A stretch of DNA of 64,000 nt from Erythroxylum novogranatense (Eukaryota > Streptophyta > Magnoliopsida > Malpighiales > Erythroxylaceae), in the NCBI GenBank assembly GCA_029891385.1, contig CM057233.1, positions 13,023,460 through 13,087,459 of the forward strand. Reading direction: 5' to 3'. A model generated the notes under the pieces. The model was not told the DNA's origin. It saw nothing but the letters and a program-made list of their open reading frames with translations, and ran no database searches. Each line of letters opens with the position of its first letter. The stretch's first letter is position 1. Shown here piece by piece: positions 20,288 to 30,535 of this stretch. The position numbers were made by a program, and so were the translations under genes.

Positions 20288-22576
20288 ATGTCGTCAGCCA
20301 GTTCTAGAGGTATGGTTAGCCCTAGGGGTGAAATCACCAAGAGGGCCTCTCAACCTGTCGGGGCGTTTAAAGTAGCGGTGGTGTCGGGGGTAAGAGGTGT
20401 TGAAGAAATCTCGATGAGAGAACGGAAGGATGGGCTAGTCGTGGAGGAGCCACCGAGGGATAAATTATCGATGATCGTGGGGGAGCTGAAACGGTCGATT
20501 ATCAGGAATAATATCCCTATGTCCTGGGGGCCTAGGCTGGCCTTGGAGAATGAACGGATCCACAACAATTTGAGTGAGTATTTTGCTGTTTCTGATAGTT
20601 TCCTCGCGGTCGGTGGTATGAGGCTTCCGTATGCCCCGATTGTTGACGAGGTGTGCGTCGAAAACCAATTGATGTCGAGCCAGATTCCTGCGAATGGCTG
20701 GAGGTTCATTAACGGTCTGGCTTTGTTGTGCCATCAGTTTGGCTGTTTTCCTTCGGTTGGCATCCTACGCCATTTTTTTAGGATGAATCAGAGTTCGAGC
20801 TCTGGGGTCGGGATCCCTCATTTGCAGTACAGAGATGCCCGATACCGTCTGGCCGGAACGGCTTCAAAAATTACTTCTTGGCGGACGAAGTACTTTTTTG
20901 TGAGGACCCCAGAATCTTACTTTGAGTGCCGGCCGTGGAGGTACCCTTTAGCCGAGCGTTGGAACGATACATCGAGCTTATCTCTTACAAGGGAGGAGTG
21001 GGAGGTAGTCAGTCGTATTAAGGGGCTCGGTTGGTATGACTTCGATCGGCTCATTATGGGATATCGCGGGGGGGCCTCGGCCAATTCCTTTCTAATCGAC
21101 CCCCCGCCCCAAATTAGCGGGCTAGGAGAGGAAACCGCCTCCGTTGACTCGTGGTTGAACTATTTTCAGATTTGTAAGTATTGGTTTCGTCGACTGCTTT
21201 TATTGTTGTGCAGCCATGGCAATGATGAACGATTTTGCCAGGTCCTCCCTTCCCCCTAAATCCAAAAGGCAGGCCAAAGGGAAGAAACAGAGGAAGGAGG
21301 CAGAAACCAGTGAAGACGCCCCTCCGCCAATGGAGCCAGGCCATTCTACAGTGTTGCTGGCCCCTCCGCCCACTGAAGACCGTCCTGACGTGTCGGCGTC
21401 ATTGCCGATCGTGCCGATGAGTGCGGGCCGAGTGGGTTCAGAGGAGGAGGCGACGGAGCCTCCACTCAAAAGGAAGAGGACCTCTCGGAGTGCCGACCAG
21501 TCGTCTGGTCCGCAGGAGAGGAGAGTGGGGGAAAAGCGAACACCCCGGTTGGATAAGGGCAAAGGGAAGGAGCGAGCCTCTAGTGGCGAACAATGGGAGT
21601 TCGCGGTCAGCTTTGACAGGGCTGTGTCGCTTAAAAATGCTGGTGTGGCTCTGTAGATTGCCCAGAAAGCCGTTCCTCCTACGGATGAGGATTTTTTGGA
21701 CACGTTGGACAATAAAAAGCTGATGGCTCGCTCGTCCGCAGCTGCGTCAGAGATATGGTATACGCCTCTGAAATGTATCAACGTCTGGATCAGCTCGATA
21801 AAGTGAATCGGACAATGGATCGGGAGCTTCATGACCTTCTCGAGCAAGTTAACACTCTGAGAGCTGAACTTGCAGAGGCGAAGGAGGGGTAAGACATTTT
21901 GCGAGCTCAACTCTCTTCAGTTGAGAAGGAGAAGAAGTCTTGGGAGGAAGAGAGGAGTGCTTTGAAGGTTCAACTCACTACGGGTGAGGAGGAGAGAGAT
22001 AGGGTGATTTTGGAGAGGGACGGGTTGGCTGGGGAGTGTGAGGGCTTGAAGAAGGAGGTGAAGATGGAGCAGGAGTGTAGCAAGAAATTCCTCCAGGATT
22101 GTCATGCAGCGGTGGAGGGTAAGTATAGGATCGAGGATATATTGAGAGAGTTACGGTGCTCCATCAAGAAGCAGAGGGTTGAGGAGAGAAAGCGGTGGAA
22201 AAAGCAGTTCCTACATGGGGAGTGCTTAGAGTTCGCTTGCGACTTAACCCTTTCGGTCCTGAGGCGTTGCCTTGAGGTTCACATTCTTGACAGGTCAGAG
22301 GGTCCTTCATTTGAGGACTATGCTGAGCCGATGCTTCCCACTGCTCTCGTCCTTTCTTTGGAGGAAATGAGGGAGAGGGCCGAGGGAGAACGAACTTTAG
22401 TTTCGGACGAGGAGCTGGACCTTAGTTCAGAAGAGGAAGAGGATGTCTCTCCGCTGTCTTCTCCTCCCTATCTGGTTGCTGGCCCTCCCTCTGTCGAACC
22501 GGCTACCGGCCCTTCCTTTGCCGACCCGGCCGATCCTGCTGCTGACCCTTCCTCTCTTCCGGAAGGGTCAAAATGA
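20288..22576 (+). CDS. Antisense two-exon gene of element B (plant gypsy-type transposon domain plus coiled coil)
   Basis: This gene runs opposite to the gag-pol of B. Exon 1 (20288-21173) starts at an ATG after a pyrimidine-rich leader and gives 295 full codons. It includes RLPYAPIVDEVCVENQL and PANGWRFINGLALLCHQF, resembling the family Pfam calls putative gypsy type transposon (PF04195-like, by eye). Removing the 40-base GT-AG stretch at 21174-21213 joins it in frame to 21216 (MAMMNDFARSSLPPK). Exon 2 encodes a basic Lys/Arg-rich and Pro-rich linker, a long coiled coil (about 21760-22220) and an acidic C-terminus (LSSEEEEDVS). Lesions: TAG at 21654, a frame change before 21755 and TAA near 21891. 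Antisense ORFs of this sort are reported in Tat/Retand elements; their role is unknown. Element C now separates the gene from its likely promoter. Confidence 0.72.
21174..21213 (+). other. Predicted 40-nt intron in the antisense gene of element B
   Basis: The stretch begins GTAAGT, the consensus plant donor, and ends TTGTTGTGCAG after a T-rich run. Exon 1 ends with one base of a codon and the next exon supplies two, so splicing restores an open frame. Without splicing the frame reads about 29 codons further to a stop near 21259. Forty bases is shorter than most plant introns, so a trimmed or decayed intron is possible. Confidence 0.55.
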
Positions 22577-22759
22577 TTGTTTCCCCTTGTAAGGCTCATC
22601 TGGTCGGGCTTGTGACCAGAGCTTTAATTCAAAGAAATAGAAGCTCAGTTTTCGTTACCTCTTTTGTGTTAAAGATTAGATGATCCTCTCGAATAGCAGG
22701 TCGCGAATGAGTGCATTCAATGTGCATCGATTGGGTGAATTAGGCCTAGTGATAATGAG

Positions 22760-23560
22760 GCTGAACGATCCAAGATTTTGTCTTGGGATCTTGGCGAAGC
22801 ATAGTCGATCGATATCGAGGCCGAGCTATGGTTCCAAGGATCTTGTCTTGGCAACCTCGCCGAGCGATGGTCGAGGTCGAGCTATGGTTCCAAGGATCTT
22901 GTCTTGGCAACCTAGCCGATCGTTTTCAATCGATGTCGAGGTCGAGCTATGGTTCCAAGGATCTTGTCTTGGCAACCTAGCTGAGCGATAGTCGAGACCG
23001 AGCTATGGTTCCAAGGATCTTGTCTTGGCAACCTGGCCGATTGTAGTCGATCGATGTCGAGGTCGAGCCATGGTTCCAAGGATCTTGTCTTGGCAACCTG
23101 ACGAGCTATGTCGATCGAATGGTTCCAAGGATCTTGTCTTGGCAACCTGGCCGATCGATGTCGAAGTCAAGCCATGGTTCCAAGGATCTTGTCTTGGCAA
23201 CCTGGCGAGCTATGTCGATCGATGTCGAGGTCGAGCTATGATTCCAAGGATCTTGTCTTAGCAATCTGGCGAGCTATGTCGATCGAATGGTTCCAAGGAT
23301 CTTGTCTTGGCAACCTGGCCGATCGTAGTCGATCGATGTCGAAGTCGAGCCATGGTTCTAAGGATCTTGTCTTGGTAACCTGGCGAGCTATATTGATCGA
23401 ATGGTTCCAAGGATCTTATCTTGGCAACCTAGCGAGCTATGTCGATCGATGTCGAGGTCGAGTTATGGTTCCAAGGATCTTGTCTTGGCAACCTGGCGAG
23501 CTCAATCGAATGGTTCCAAGGATCTTGTCTTGGCAACCTGGCCGATCGACGGTCGATGGG
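22760..23560. repeat. Hairpin minisatellite in element B
   Basis: About 13 clear copies of the core GTTCCAAGGATCTTGTCTTG, continuing GCAACCT, occur every 50 or 65 bases; a degenerate copy starts near 22767. Units differ by whether the linker carries CGATCGATGTCGAGGTCGAGC. Each core can fold: GTTCCAAG pairs with CTTGGCAAC with one bulged base, leaving a loop of about 8 bases. The array lies between the end of the antisense gene and the end of integrase. Tandem repeats in this region are known for Tat/Ogre-type elements. Apparent open frames here are repeat artefacts. Confidence 0.9.
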
Positions 23561-23743
23561 ATTTTCTACTCTTTGCCAAATTTAATGAAAATTTTCGTTG
23601 CCAAGAAATCTGAAAACCTCTTTATTGATGATGTTGAGGGCATAGGCCATTAAAAAACCTGACTGGCAGGGCCAGAAAAAAGGTACCTACAAGTTGTGTA
23701 CAAAAAACAATAATAAACAAAGATTAACTGAAATAAAGCTTAT

Positions 23744-24967
23744 CTACTGGTAGAACGCCTTCAGGTTTTTGGAGTTCCAGGGCCTCGGTAGAATCTTCCC
23801 TTTTGCGTCACGCAGGATATAAGAGCCATGTCCGGCTTGCTTGATCACCTGATAGGGTCCTTCCCACGCCTGTCTGAGCTTTCCAGGATGCTTTCCAGCC
23901 GCCTCGACTTTTTGCAGGACCTATCCGCCGACCTTTATATCGCTCAGCTTTATCCTTCTATTGTAAAACTTCATTGCTTTTTGCCTGATTGCCTCTGAGT
24001 GAGCGGCTGCCGTATCCCTGTCTTCATTGAGGAGCACAAGTTCTGCCCGATGGGCTTCATTATTCCGCTCTTCTTCATAGCTCGACACTCTTTGGTTGTG
24101 CAACAACACTTCTACTGGAACTAGGGCTTCTACCCCGAATGTCATCCTGAACGGTGTTTCCCTTGTGGCTCTATTTGGGGCAGTCCTGTAAGCCCACAAT
24201 ACTCCGTCTAGTTCATCTACCCAATTCTTTCGTCCATCTAAGCGCTTCTTAAGGGCGCTCATTATCTTTTTATTGGTGTTCTCTGCAAGGTCGTTGCTTT
24301 GAGGGTGAGCTACTGAAGTCAATTGGAGCCTTATCCTTAGTCGCTCACAGAAGTCCCTGAATTTGTCATTGTCAAACTGCCGACCGTTGTCCGTAACCAA
24401 CACCATGGGCATTCCAAAGCGACTTAGTATATTTCTTCGTATAAAGTTTTCCATCTTCTACTCAGTAATTGTAGCGACCGGTTCAGCTTCTACCTATTTG
24501 GTGAAATATTCCACTGCTACTATCAAGAACTTCTTCTGTCCAGGACCGAGGGGGAAAGGTCCCAATATATCCATTCCCCATTGAGCAAAGGGGATAGGAT
24601 GGCTCACTAATTTCATCCTCTCGGTCGACTGGTGAGACAGGTTACTATTTTTCTGGTAAGCCTCACATCGATTGACTTTCTCCTGGCAATCTCTCTTCAT
24701 TGCCGGCCAGTAATACCCCTTCCTAATTAATCTGTGAGCCAACATTTTGCCTCCTACGTGGTTTCCGCACATTCCTTCGTGGACTTCAGCCATTGCCTGC
24801 TCTGCCTCTTCTTCACTCAAGCATCGCAGTAGTGGCCAGTCATAAGACCGCTTGTACAAGGTGTCGTTAACGATCGCATATTTAGTCGCCTTTATCCTTA
24901 GTTTTTTGGCTTCCAAGGTATCTTCAGGCTGCGTTCCCCTGAGGAGGTATTGTCTGATCGGCTCCAT
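23744..24967 (-). pseudogene. Element B integrase
   Basis: The zinc-binding domain reads HEGMCGNHVGGKMLAHRLIRKGYYWP with CEAYQKN (second Cys lost; the usual text has CxxC). The core shows WGMDILGPFP (first Asp), LVTDNGRQFD (second Asp) and AHPQSNDLAENTNKKI (Glu), so the D,D,E set is present. VLWAYRTAPNRATRETPF is typical. Stops interrupt at about 24480-24493 and about 23920. The C-terminal text continues as AWEGPYQVIKQAG to KAFYQ and ends at a TAG at 23744-23746. It would insert element DNA into the host genome. Confidence 0.9.
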
Positions 24968-25941
24968 CCAACTTGATTGATCGGTATTTACGCGAGGACT
25001 TCATTAACCTTCTGAATGCTGGGCCGTTCTAGCCGTTCGACCAAAACGTTATTTTTCGCATCTCAGTCGGAAGCCATTTTGGAAAACGCATCTGCCTTAG
25101 CATTTTGGGCTCGTTCTATCCTGCTGACCGAGTATTGCTCAAAATTACTCAATTCTCGCTTTACAGTTGTGTACTTGATCATCTTTGCTCCCTTTGGCCT
25201 CAGATCGCCCAAAGGACTTGACCAACTACTATTTGGCTATCGCTGTACACCTGGAGATGCTTTACCCCCATCTCCTTTGCCAATTGGAGTCCGGCTATCA
25301 GAGCCTCGTATTCCGCTTCATTATTAGAAGCTTTAAATTCTAATCGAAGAGCATATTCTACCTTTTCTTCCTGGTGCGGGCTGATTAATACCACCTCGCT
25401 TTGATCCTCGCGTTGATCCACCCATCAACGAATAGGTTTCCAGCGGGCGTTGCTCGCCCTGTGAGTTAGGTTGGCTCATTTCTGCAACAAAATCCGCTAA
25501 CACTTGGGCTTTGATCGTCGTCCGAGGCTTATATTGTATATCGAACTCCCCTAGCTCTACTGCCCATTTTATTAGTCACCCCGAAGTCTCAGGCTTTTGG
25601 AGGCACCGCCTGAGGGGTTGGTCGGTCCATACCTCGATGGTATGACTTTGGAAGTAAGGCCTTAGCTTCCGCGCTGCCGTTATCAAGAAGAGAGCTAGCT
25701 TTTCTATAGGCACATACCATGTCTCTGGTCCGCTCAGCACCTTACTGACGTAGTAGATTGGGCGTTGTTCGTTTCCCTCCGATCGAACAAGGACTGCGTT
25801 GATCGCCCCCTCCGTGACTGCCAAATACAAAATCAGACTCTCCCCCTCAATTGGGCTTTGTAGGATGGGTGGACTAGTCAGATACTGCTTCAAGTGTTGA
25901 AATTCTCTTTCGCATTCATCCGGCCATTGGAATTGGGTCAC
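24968..25941 (-). pseudogene. Element B RNase H and second (archaeal-type) RNase H
   Basis: The first RNase H (25576-25941) has LILYLAVTEGAINAVLVR, IYYVSKVLSGPE and the YFQSHTIEVWTDQPLRR region. The second, at about 24980-25421, shows ALRLEFKASNNEAEYEALIAGLQLA and LQVYSDSQIVVGQV. That is the aRNH domain acquired by the Tat lineage and used to diagnose it. Frames are broken between and after the two. Confidence 0.88.
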
Positions 25942-27491
25942 ATCCGCTTACCTTAAAATTTTGAAGAACGGGAGGCACTTGTCTCCCATCCTGGAGACGA
26001 ATCTGCTCAAAGAGACTATCCGTTCGGTCAATATCTGAACATCTTTCAAGCATCACGGCGAAGACATTTGGACGATAGCTTCGATTTTCTCTGGGTTAGC
26101 CTCAATTCCCCACTGAGTAATCATAAACCCCAGGAATTTTTCGGATGCCACACCAAAGATGCACTTTTCCGGGTTCAACTTCATCTGAAATTTATTGAGG
26201 GTCTATAAGACTTCTTTGAGATCTTCTACATGCTCAGCGGCTGTCTTACTTTTGACCACCATATCATCCACATAGGTCTCAACTGATCGACCGATCTATT
26301 TCTTAAAAACTTCCATGACGAGCCGCTGATAGGTAGCCCCTACATTTTTCAAGCCGAACGGCATTACTTGGTTGCAATACGTGCTTTGGTCGTTTATAAA
26401 GGCTGTCTTCTCTTCGTCTTCGAGACTCATTTGAATCTGATGGTAGCCCAAGAAAGCATCCAAGAAGCTGAGAAGTTATGCCCTGACGTGGAGTCTACCA
26501 GCTGATCGATTTTGGGCAGAGGGAAGCTGCCCTTTGGGAATGCTTTGTTTAAGTCAGTGAAGTCGATGCACATTCTCCACTTTCCATTTTTCTTCTTCAC
26601 AAGCACAACATTTTCCAAACATTCAGGGTATTTGACTTCCCAAATGAACCCAGCACTGAGCAGCTTTTCAATTTCTTTCTTAATCACCTCCTGCCTTTCT
26701 TTGCTTTGCCACCGCTTCTTCTGTCTAACTGGCTTGTAATCTTGTCGAATACTGAGAGAATGCGATGCGACCGATCGAGATATTCCAGGAATATCGCTCG
26801 ATACCCAGGCAAAGACCGATCTATTTTCTATTAAGCAATCAGTGATTTCTTTAACTAGGCCCTTCTGAAGCTCGGAACCTAGATTTGTGAATTTGGAGCG
26901 GTCCGCCTCATCCAATACGACCCGCTGTGTTTCTTCTATGGGGTTCATCCTCTCCGTTTCTTCATCGGCTCTCACGTCAAGAGAGCTCGTCAGGACTACC
27001 GCTTCGTCTAGAGTCCTTGTTTCCGCTAAGTAGCATTCTCTAGCAATTCTCTGCTGACCCCTGACAACACCGATTCTATGGGGTGTTGGGAACTTCATTG
27101 CTTGGTAGTAGGTGGAGACGACTGCTTTGAGGGCATTTTGAGTGGCTCGACCTATTATCGCATTGTACGCCCCGCCAAACTTCACAACGAGGAACTCAAC
27201 GTTCTTCTCTATTTGATACGGCTTTTGTCCGAATCTTACTTTTAAAAAGACTCGGGCAAATGGGTAGACTGATGCCCCAGTCACCCCTTTAATAGGTCCT
27301 TCAATAGGCAGCAGTCGATCCTCTGATATCTCCATCTGCTTGAAGGCATCGTAATATAATAGATCGACCGAGCTACCCGTATCGATCATTACCCACTTCA
27401 CCTCATTTCCGTCCATGTTCAGATTTACTACAAGCGCGTCATCATAAGGAAAACTAATACCGTCAAGGTTAGATTCGTCGAACGATATCAT
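25942..27491 (-). pseudogene. Element B protease and reverse transcriptase
   Basis: The long frame (26427-27491, 354 codons) begins with the protease, WVMIDTGSSVDLLYY and AIIGRATQNALKAVVS. The inter-domain linker and the RT start, VLVKKKNGKWRMCIDFTDLNKAFPK, follow. RT continues in broken frames to 25942 with the catalytic YVDD at 26263-26274. Stops and at least one frame change (about 26427-26480) disable it. Confidence 0.9.
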
Positions 27492-27561
27492 CCCATCGTT
27501 CTGCCTCTTTCTTTTGGCCGATAAGTCTTCGCCGACTTGCCTGACATACCTCTTTCTTCCT

Positions 27562-28784
27562 TTAACAGTGGACCCCCTGCATGATTTCTACCAAAAACCA
27601 TGTTAATGACCCTAACCGGTCGGTCATCTTATTGTCCAGTGTTCCTGTCGCCTCTTGCTCTGGATTGTCCTCTCGCTTCGAGTCGATTGTCAGTGTTCGC
27701 ATTTTGCCTCCCTCCATCATTCTTATTGTTTTGCCTCCAAGGCTATCGCCAGTTGTCGGACCGACCGGTCCTATGCTCATTATCTCGATCGACATTTTGT
27801 TCGTGCTTCAAAAATCGACCCAGCCTTCCTCTTTTAATAAGGAATTCGATTTCTTTTTTCAAGTGCCAGTAATCTTTCGTGTCGTGATCGATGTCATTGT
27901 GGAAACGGCAATAAAAATCCAGGTCCCTCCTCCTGAGGCGAGTCTTCATCTTATTAGGTTCTCGGAGGGGTTCCCCATCCGCTCTCACGACCACCAAGAC
28001 TTCCGCGATATAAATGCATTGGCGGGTGAACTCGTCGATGTCCCTATCGATCTGTCAGCTTTCTCTAGCTCGACTGATCCTTCTGTCACTTGTGGGAATC
28101 GTCCGCCCTGCAGCTCGGCCCGCGGTCGTCTGCCCTATGTTTTGTGTTTTTCCATACTTCTTCGAGCTGGATGTACTTGTCCGCCCGATTTCTTATCTCT
28201 TGAATGGTCTTGGGCTGGTCGAGTGCCAGTGACTTCTTAAACTCCTCGTCCCTTATGTTGCTCATCAGTGCTGCCAACATGGACAAGCAGATGAGGTCGG
28301 GTACTTCGACCGCTTCATTATTGAACAGAGTAATGAACTCCCGCAAACTTTCGTTCCTTTTTTGAGTCAATTGCATCACTTCCAATGCAGTCTTCTGTGG
28401 TCGCTTACTTGTGGCGAACTGATTGAGGAAGAGCAACCTAAAATCCTCGAAGCAAGTAATGCAGCATGGGGGTAAACTATTGAACCATCGTCGGGCCCCT
28501 TCTTGAAATGCGGTGCAAAATGCCTTACACTGAATGGCGTCGGGGAGGCAGTGTAGGTTCATCATCGACTGGAAGTGCTGCAAATAGTCTAGGGGATCGG
28601 TCTTTCCAGTGTACTTTTCAGGCGTTGGTATTTTGGCACCGACCGCTGGGAGGCTATCCAAGATCACCGGGGTGAAGGGAGAGTTATACTGGGTTGTTGG
28701 ACGATCCGGGCGGAAACTCATGGCTGCATTAATCTTATCATCCACGATTTTTTCTAGGGCTTCAGTAGGATGGCGATCAGTCAT
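27562..28784 (-). pseudogene. Element B Gag
   Basis: From the ATG at 28784 the frame encodes the gypsy Gag domain: PTPEKYTGKTDPLDYLQHFQ, CKAFCTAFQEGARRWFNSLP, FEDFRLLFLNQFA, NESLREFITLFN and LADKYIQLEE-like text. A frame change near 28086 leads to the C-terminal part (27743-27997) with FYCRFHNDIDHDTKDYWHLK. That is the Cys/His region typical of Tat-type Gag, where the second Cys appears as Tyr. The remainder to 27562 is low-complexity linker before the protease. Confidence 0.88.
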
Positions 28785-28875
28785 CTTACCAATCTGTTGT
28801 CTGAACGGTTCATTGCTCGGCCGAGATCGTAAGAATCGATTTAATCAACAGATCAACCGCTTCCTCTATCTATTT

Positions 28876-29292
28876 TCAAGTGAGGGAGGTATGCACATGC
28901 GCAGGAGGATTTGCATCTAGGGGGTGCTGGAAGTTCGGATGCGTATTGGTTTCAGCATTATCCTTTAGGGCTACGCTTTGTTCCTCTTGATCCGGGTTCT
29001 GGGGCTGCAGTAGATCATCCGGGTGCGAAGACTGTGTACGGGAGTCATGGTGTGTCGATGGGAGAGTGGCTGGCAACTGGAAACCCATCCGCTGCAGCGC
29101 CAGAGCCGCGACGGCTGTGATATCAGTTTTGGCTGCTATCGCCTGACTAATCTGCGTGTTTCTGGACGTGATGCCCTGATGCCGGGCCCCACGGTGGGCG
29201 CTAATTGGTTCAGCCTGACTCTGGCGAGGCTGGACGTTGTTGTTCGGATCCATGAGATTGTTGTCTTGAATGAGAGAATACCTGCAAAACAA
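28876..29292 (-). CDS. Element B leader/Gag N-terminal ORF reading out of the LTR
   Basis: This 138-codon frame starts inside the 5' LTR (MDPNNN... from about 29253). It reads through the LTR end and the primer-binding site without a stop and continues to 28876, a little upstream of the Gag ATG at 28784. The text is Gln/Pro/Ser-rich and low in recognisable domains. It could be the true N-terminus of Gag now separated by a frame change, or a chance frame. Confidence 0.4.
   Translation of the reverse strand: MFCRYSLIQDNNLMDPNNNVQPRQSQAEPISAHRGARHQGITSRNTQISQAIAAKTDITAVAALALQRMGFQLPATLPSTHHDSRTQSSHPDDLLQPQNPDQEEQSVALKDNAETNTHPNFQHPLDANPPAHVHTSLT
29186..29204 (-). other. Element B primer-binding site
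   Basis: On the minus strand TTAGCGCCCACCGTGGGGC starts one base after the LTR. It fits the TGGCGCCCACCGTGGGGC-type sites of plant Tat-like gypsy elements with a G to A change. The exact tRNA is not checked here. Confidence 0.75.
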
Positions 29293-29624
29293 AGCAAGGC
29301 ACGCCGGGGGTTGATAACCAACAGGCCCCTCCGATGCTCAAGTTAGTCTTTTTGGCAAGGGTTTGATAACTAAGAATGGAGAAACTGGGGTTCTTCTCAC
29401 GTACCTGAATCATGACAACGTCGTACCTTATATATGGAATAGATGCTAGGTTTAGGTCTTTACGTATGCATGGGAGACTTCCACCTGCAAGTGGGTCGTG
29501 GATGCGTGGACTAGGGCTTGGGCCTAGCATAATCGATGGGGACTAGGTTAGTCCTTGCGGGGTGGACCGATCGGTCTATGAGTCATTTTGAGTAGGTTTG
29601 GGCCTAGCACGGCCGACCCAACTA
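29206..29624 (-). repeat. Element B 5' LTR
   Basis: Partner of 9085-9503, also 419 bp. Its outer end reads TAGTTGGG on the minus strand where the other copy keeps TGGTTGGG, so the terminal TG has mutated. The TATA box is at 29426-29437. About 20 substitutions separate the copies, with no indels that I can see. Confidence 0.92.
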
Positions 29625-29629
29625 ACTTC
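29625..29629. repeat. Target-site duplication of element B (ACTTC), right copy
   Basis: Exact match to 9080-9084; it marks the point where D gag was cut. Confidence 0.9.
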
Positions 29630-30478
29630 CTTTGGACTTCTTCTTCCACATCCGCCTAATCTTCTTTGATATGAAAGATAACTCATCATCTTCATCACTT
29701 GACTCTCGCTGGAGTCATCATTCTTTAATTCTTCAATCTTTAATGCTTTTGATGACTTTCTCCTCCTTTGAGTCTTGTGATTCTTCTGTCTGGCCTTTAG
29801 TGCTATTGACTTGTCCCGTTTGGGCTTATCTTCAGCATCGAGCTCAACTTCATGAATCTTCAGTGATCCAAGCAACTCGTCAAGCTTTAGTACGCTAAAA
29901 TTCTTAGCTTCCTGCACAACAGTAATTTTTGGTCTCCATCTCCTTGGAAAACTTCTTAAGATCTTACGAGTATGATCTTGAGTGTCGTAAGTTCTTCCGA
30001 GAGCTTTCAATCCATTGATAATTGTTTGAAATCTTCCAAACATTTAATCAATAGATTCTTCATCTTTCATCTTGAAAAGCTCATACTGGTGCACAAGAAT
30101 GCTTATCTTGGATTCTTTGACTTAGTTTGTACCTTCATGTGCAATGGACAACGTGTCCCACATCTGCTTCGCAGTATCGCATCCGTGGACTTTGTCATGC
30201 TCACTTCTGCTTAGGGCACAACTCAAGAAAAATTTTACTTTAGAGTTCAATTGGAATCTCGCCTTTTGATCAGCCGTCCATCTGATCTGTGAAATAAGAT
30301 TTCCTTCTTTATCTATTGGTGCGTATGGTCCATTCTCTATCACGTCCCAAAAGTCAACATGAGTAGATTCTATAAATAGTCGTATCCTATCTTTCTAGTA
30401 ATGATAGTCTTCTCCGTTGAATGCTGGAGGTCTAGTGACTGAGGCACCTTCTGCAATGTACGTATATGATTCCGCCAT
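29630..30478 (-). pseudogene. Element D Gag, N-terminal part
   Basis: The ATG at 30478 opens MAESYTYIAEGASVTRPPAF followed by the copia Gag domain: NLISQIRWTADQKARFQLN, DTAKQMWDTLSIAHEGT, FQTIINGLKALGRTY and VQEAKNFSVLKLDELLGSL. Stops at about 30394, 30121 and 30041 break the frame. At 29630 it runs into element B and resumes at 9079. It would form the particle shell of D. Confidence 0.9.
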
Positions 30479-30521
30479 AATCTTTGATCCACACTTTGTT
30501 ACAGTGATCCTTAGACACCAA

Positions 30522-30533
30522 GCTCTTATACCA
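30522..30533 (-). other. Element D primer-binding site
   Basis: On the minus strand TGGTATAAGAGC differs from the initiator tRNA-Met site (TGGTATCAGAGC, as in element C) at one base. It starts two bases from the LTR end. Confidence 0.85.
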
Positions 30534-30535
30534 AT

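Larger units (their letters stand above)
9085..29624 (-). mobile_element. Element B: Tat-lineage Ty3/gypsy retrotransposon inserted in D, itself split by C
   Basis: B has 419-bp LTRs at both ends, a 5-bp target duplication, a primer-binding site, a polypurine tract and gag-pol on the minus strand. Without C it is about 10.4 kb. Lineage evidence: a second RNase H domain with the EYEALIAGL text lies between the first RNase H and integrase, and a long non-coding 3' region carries tandem repeats and an antisense ORF. All are known for Tat/Ogre/Retand-type elements. The two LTRs differ at about 20 of 419 positions, mostly transitions, so B is not very recent. Gag and pol contain several stops and frameshifts. 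Confidence 0.92.

Noticed and set aside
21200..21910. 236-codon minus-strand frame overlapping the antisense gene of B
   Set aside because: The plus-strand reading has the splice-consistent frame, a basic linker and a coiled coil; the minus frame shows no domain and looks like a shadow.
22760..23560. CRISPR-like array of conserved repeats and spacers
   Set aside because: The repeat spacing alternates between 50 and 65 bases, the linkers are copies of each other and not unique spacers, and the sequence is a plant retrotransposon with no cas genes.
22680..23653. Several overlapping open frames on both strands with repeats of SKDLVLAT or PRILSWQP
   Set aside because: They are translations of the 50/65-base minisatellite in element B; every unit gives the same words in each frame.
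27581..28240. 219-codon plus-strand frame
   Set aside because: It is antisense to the Gag of element B, has no domain of its own and is not in the position of the known antisense gene.
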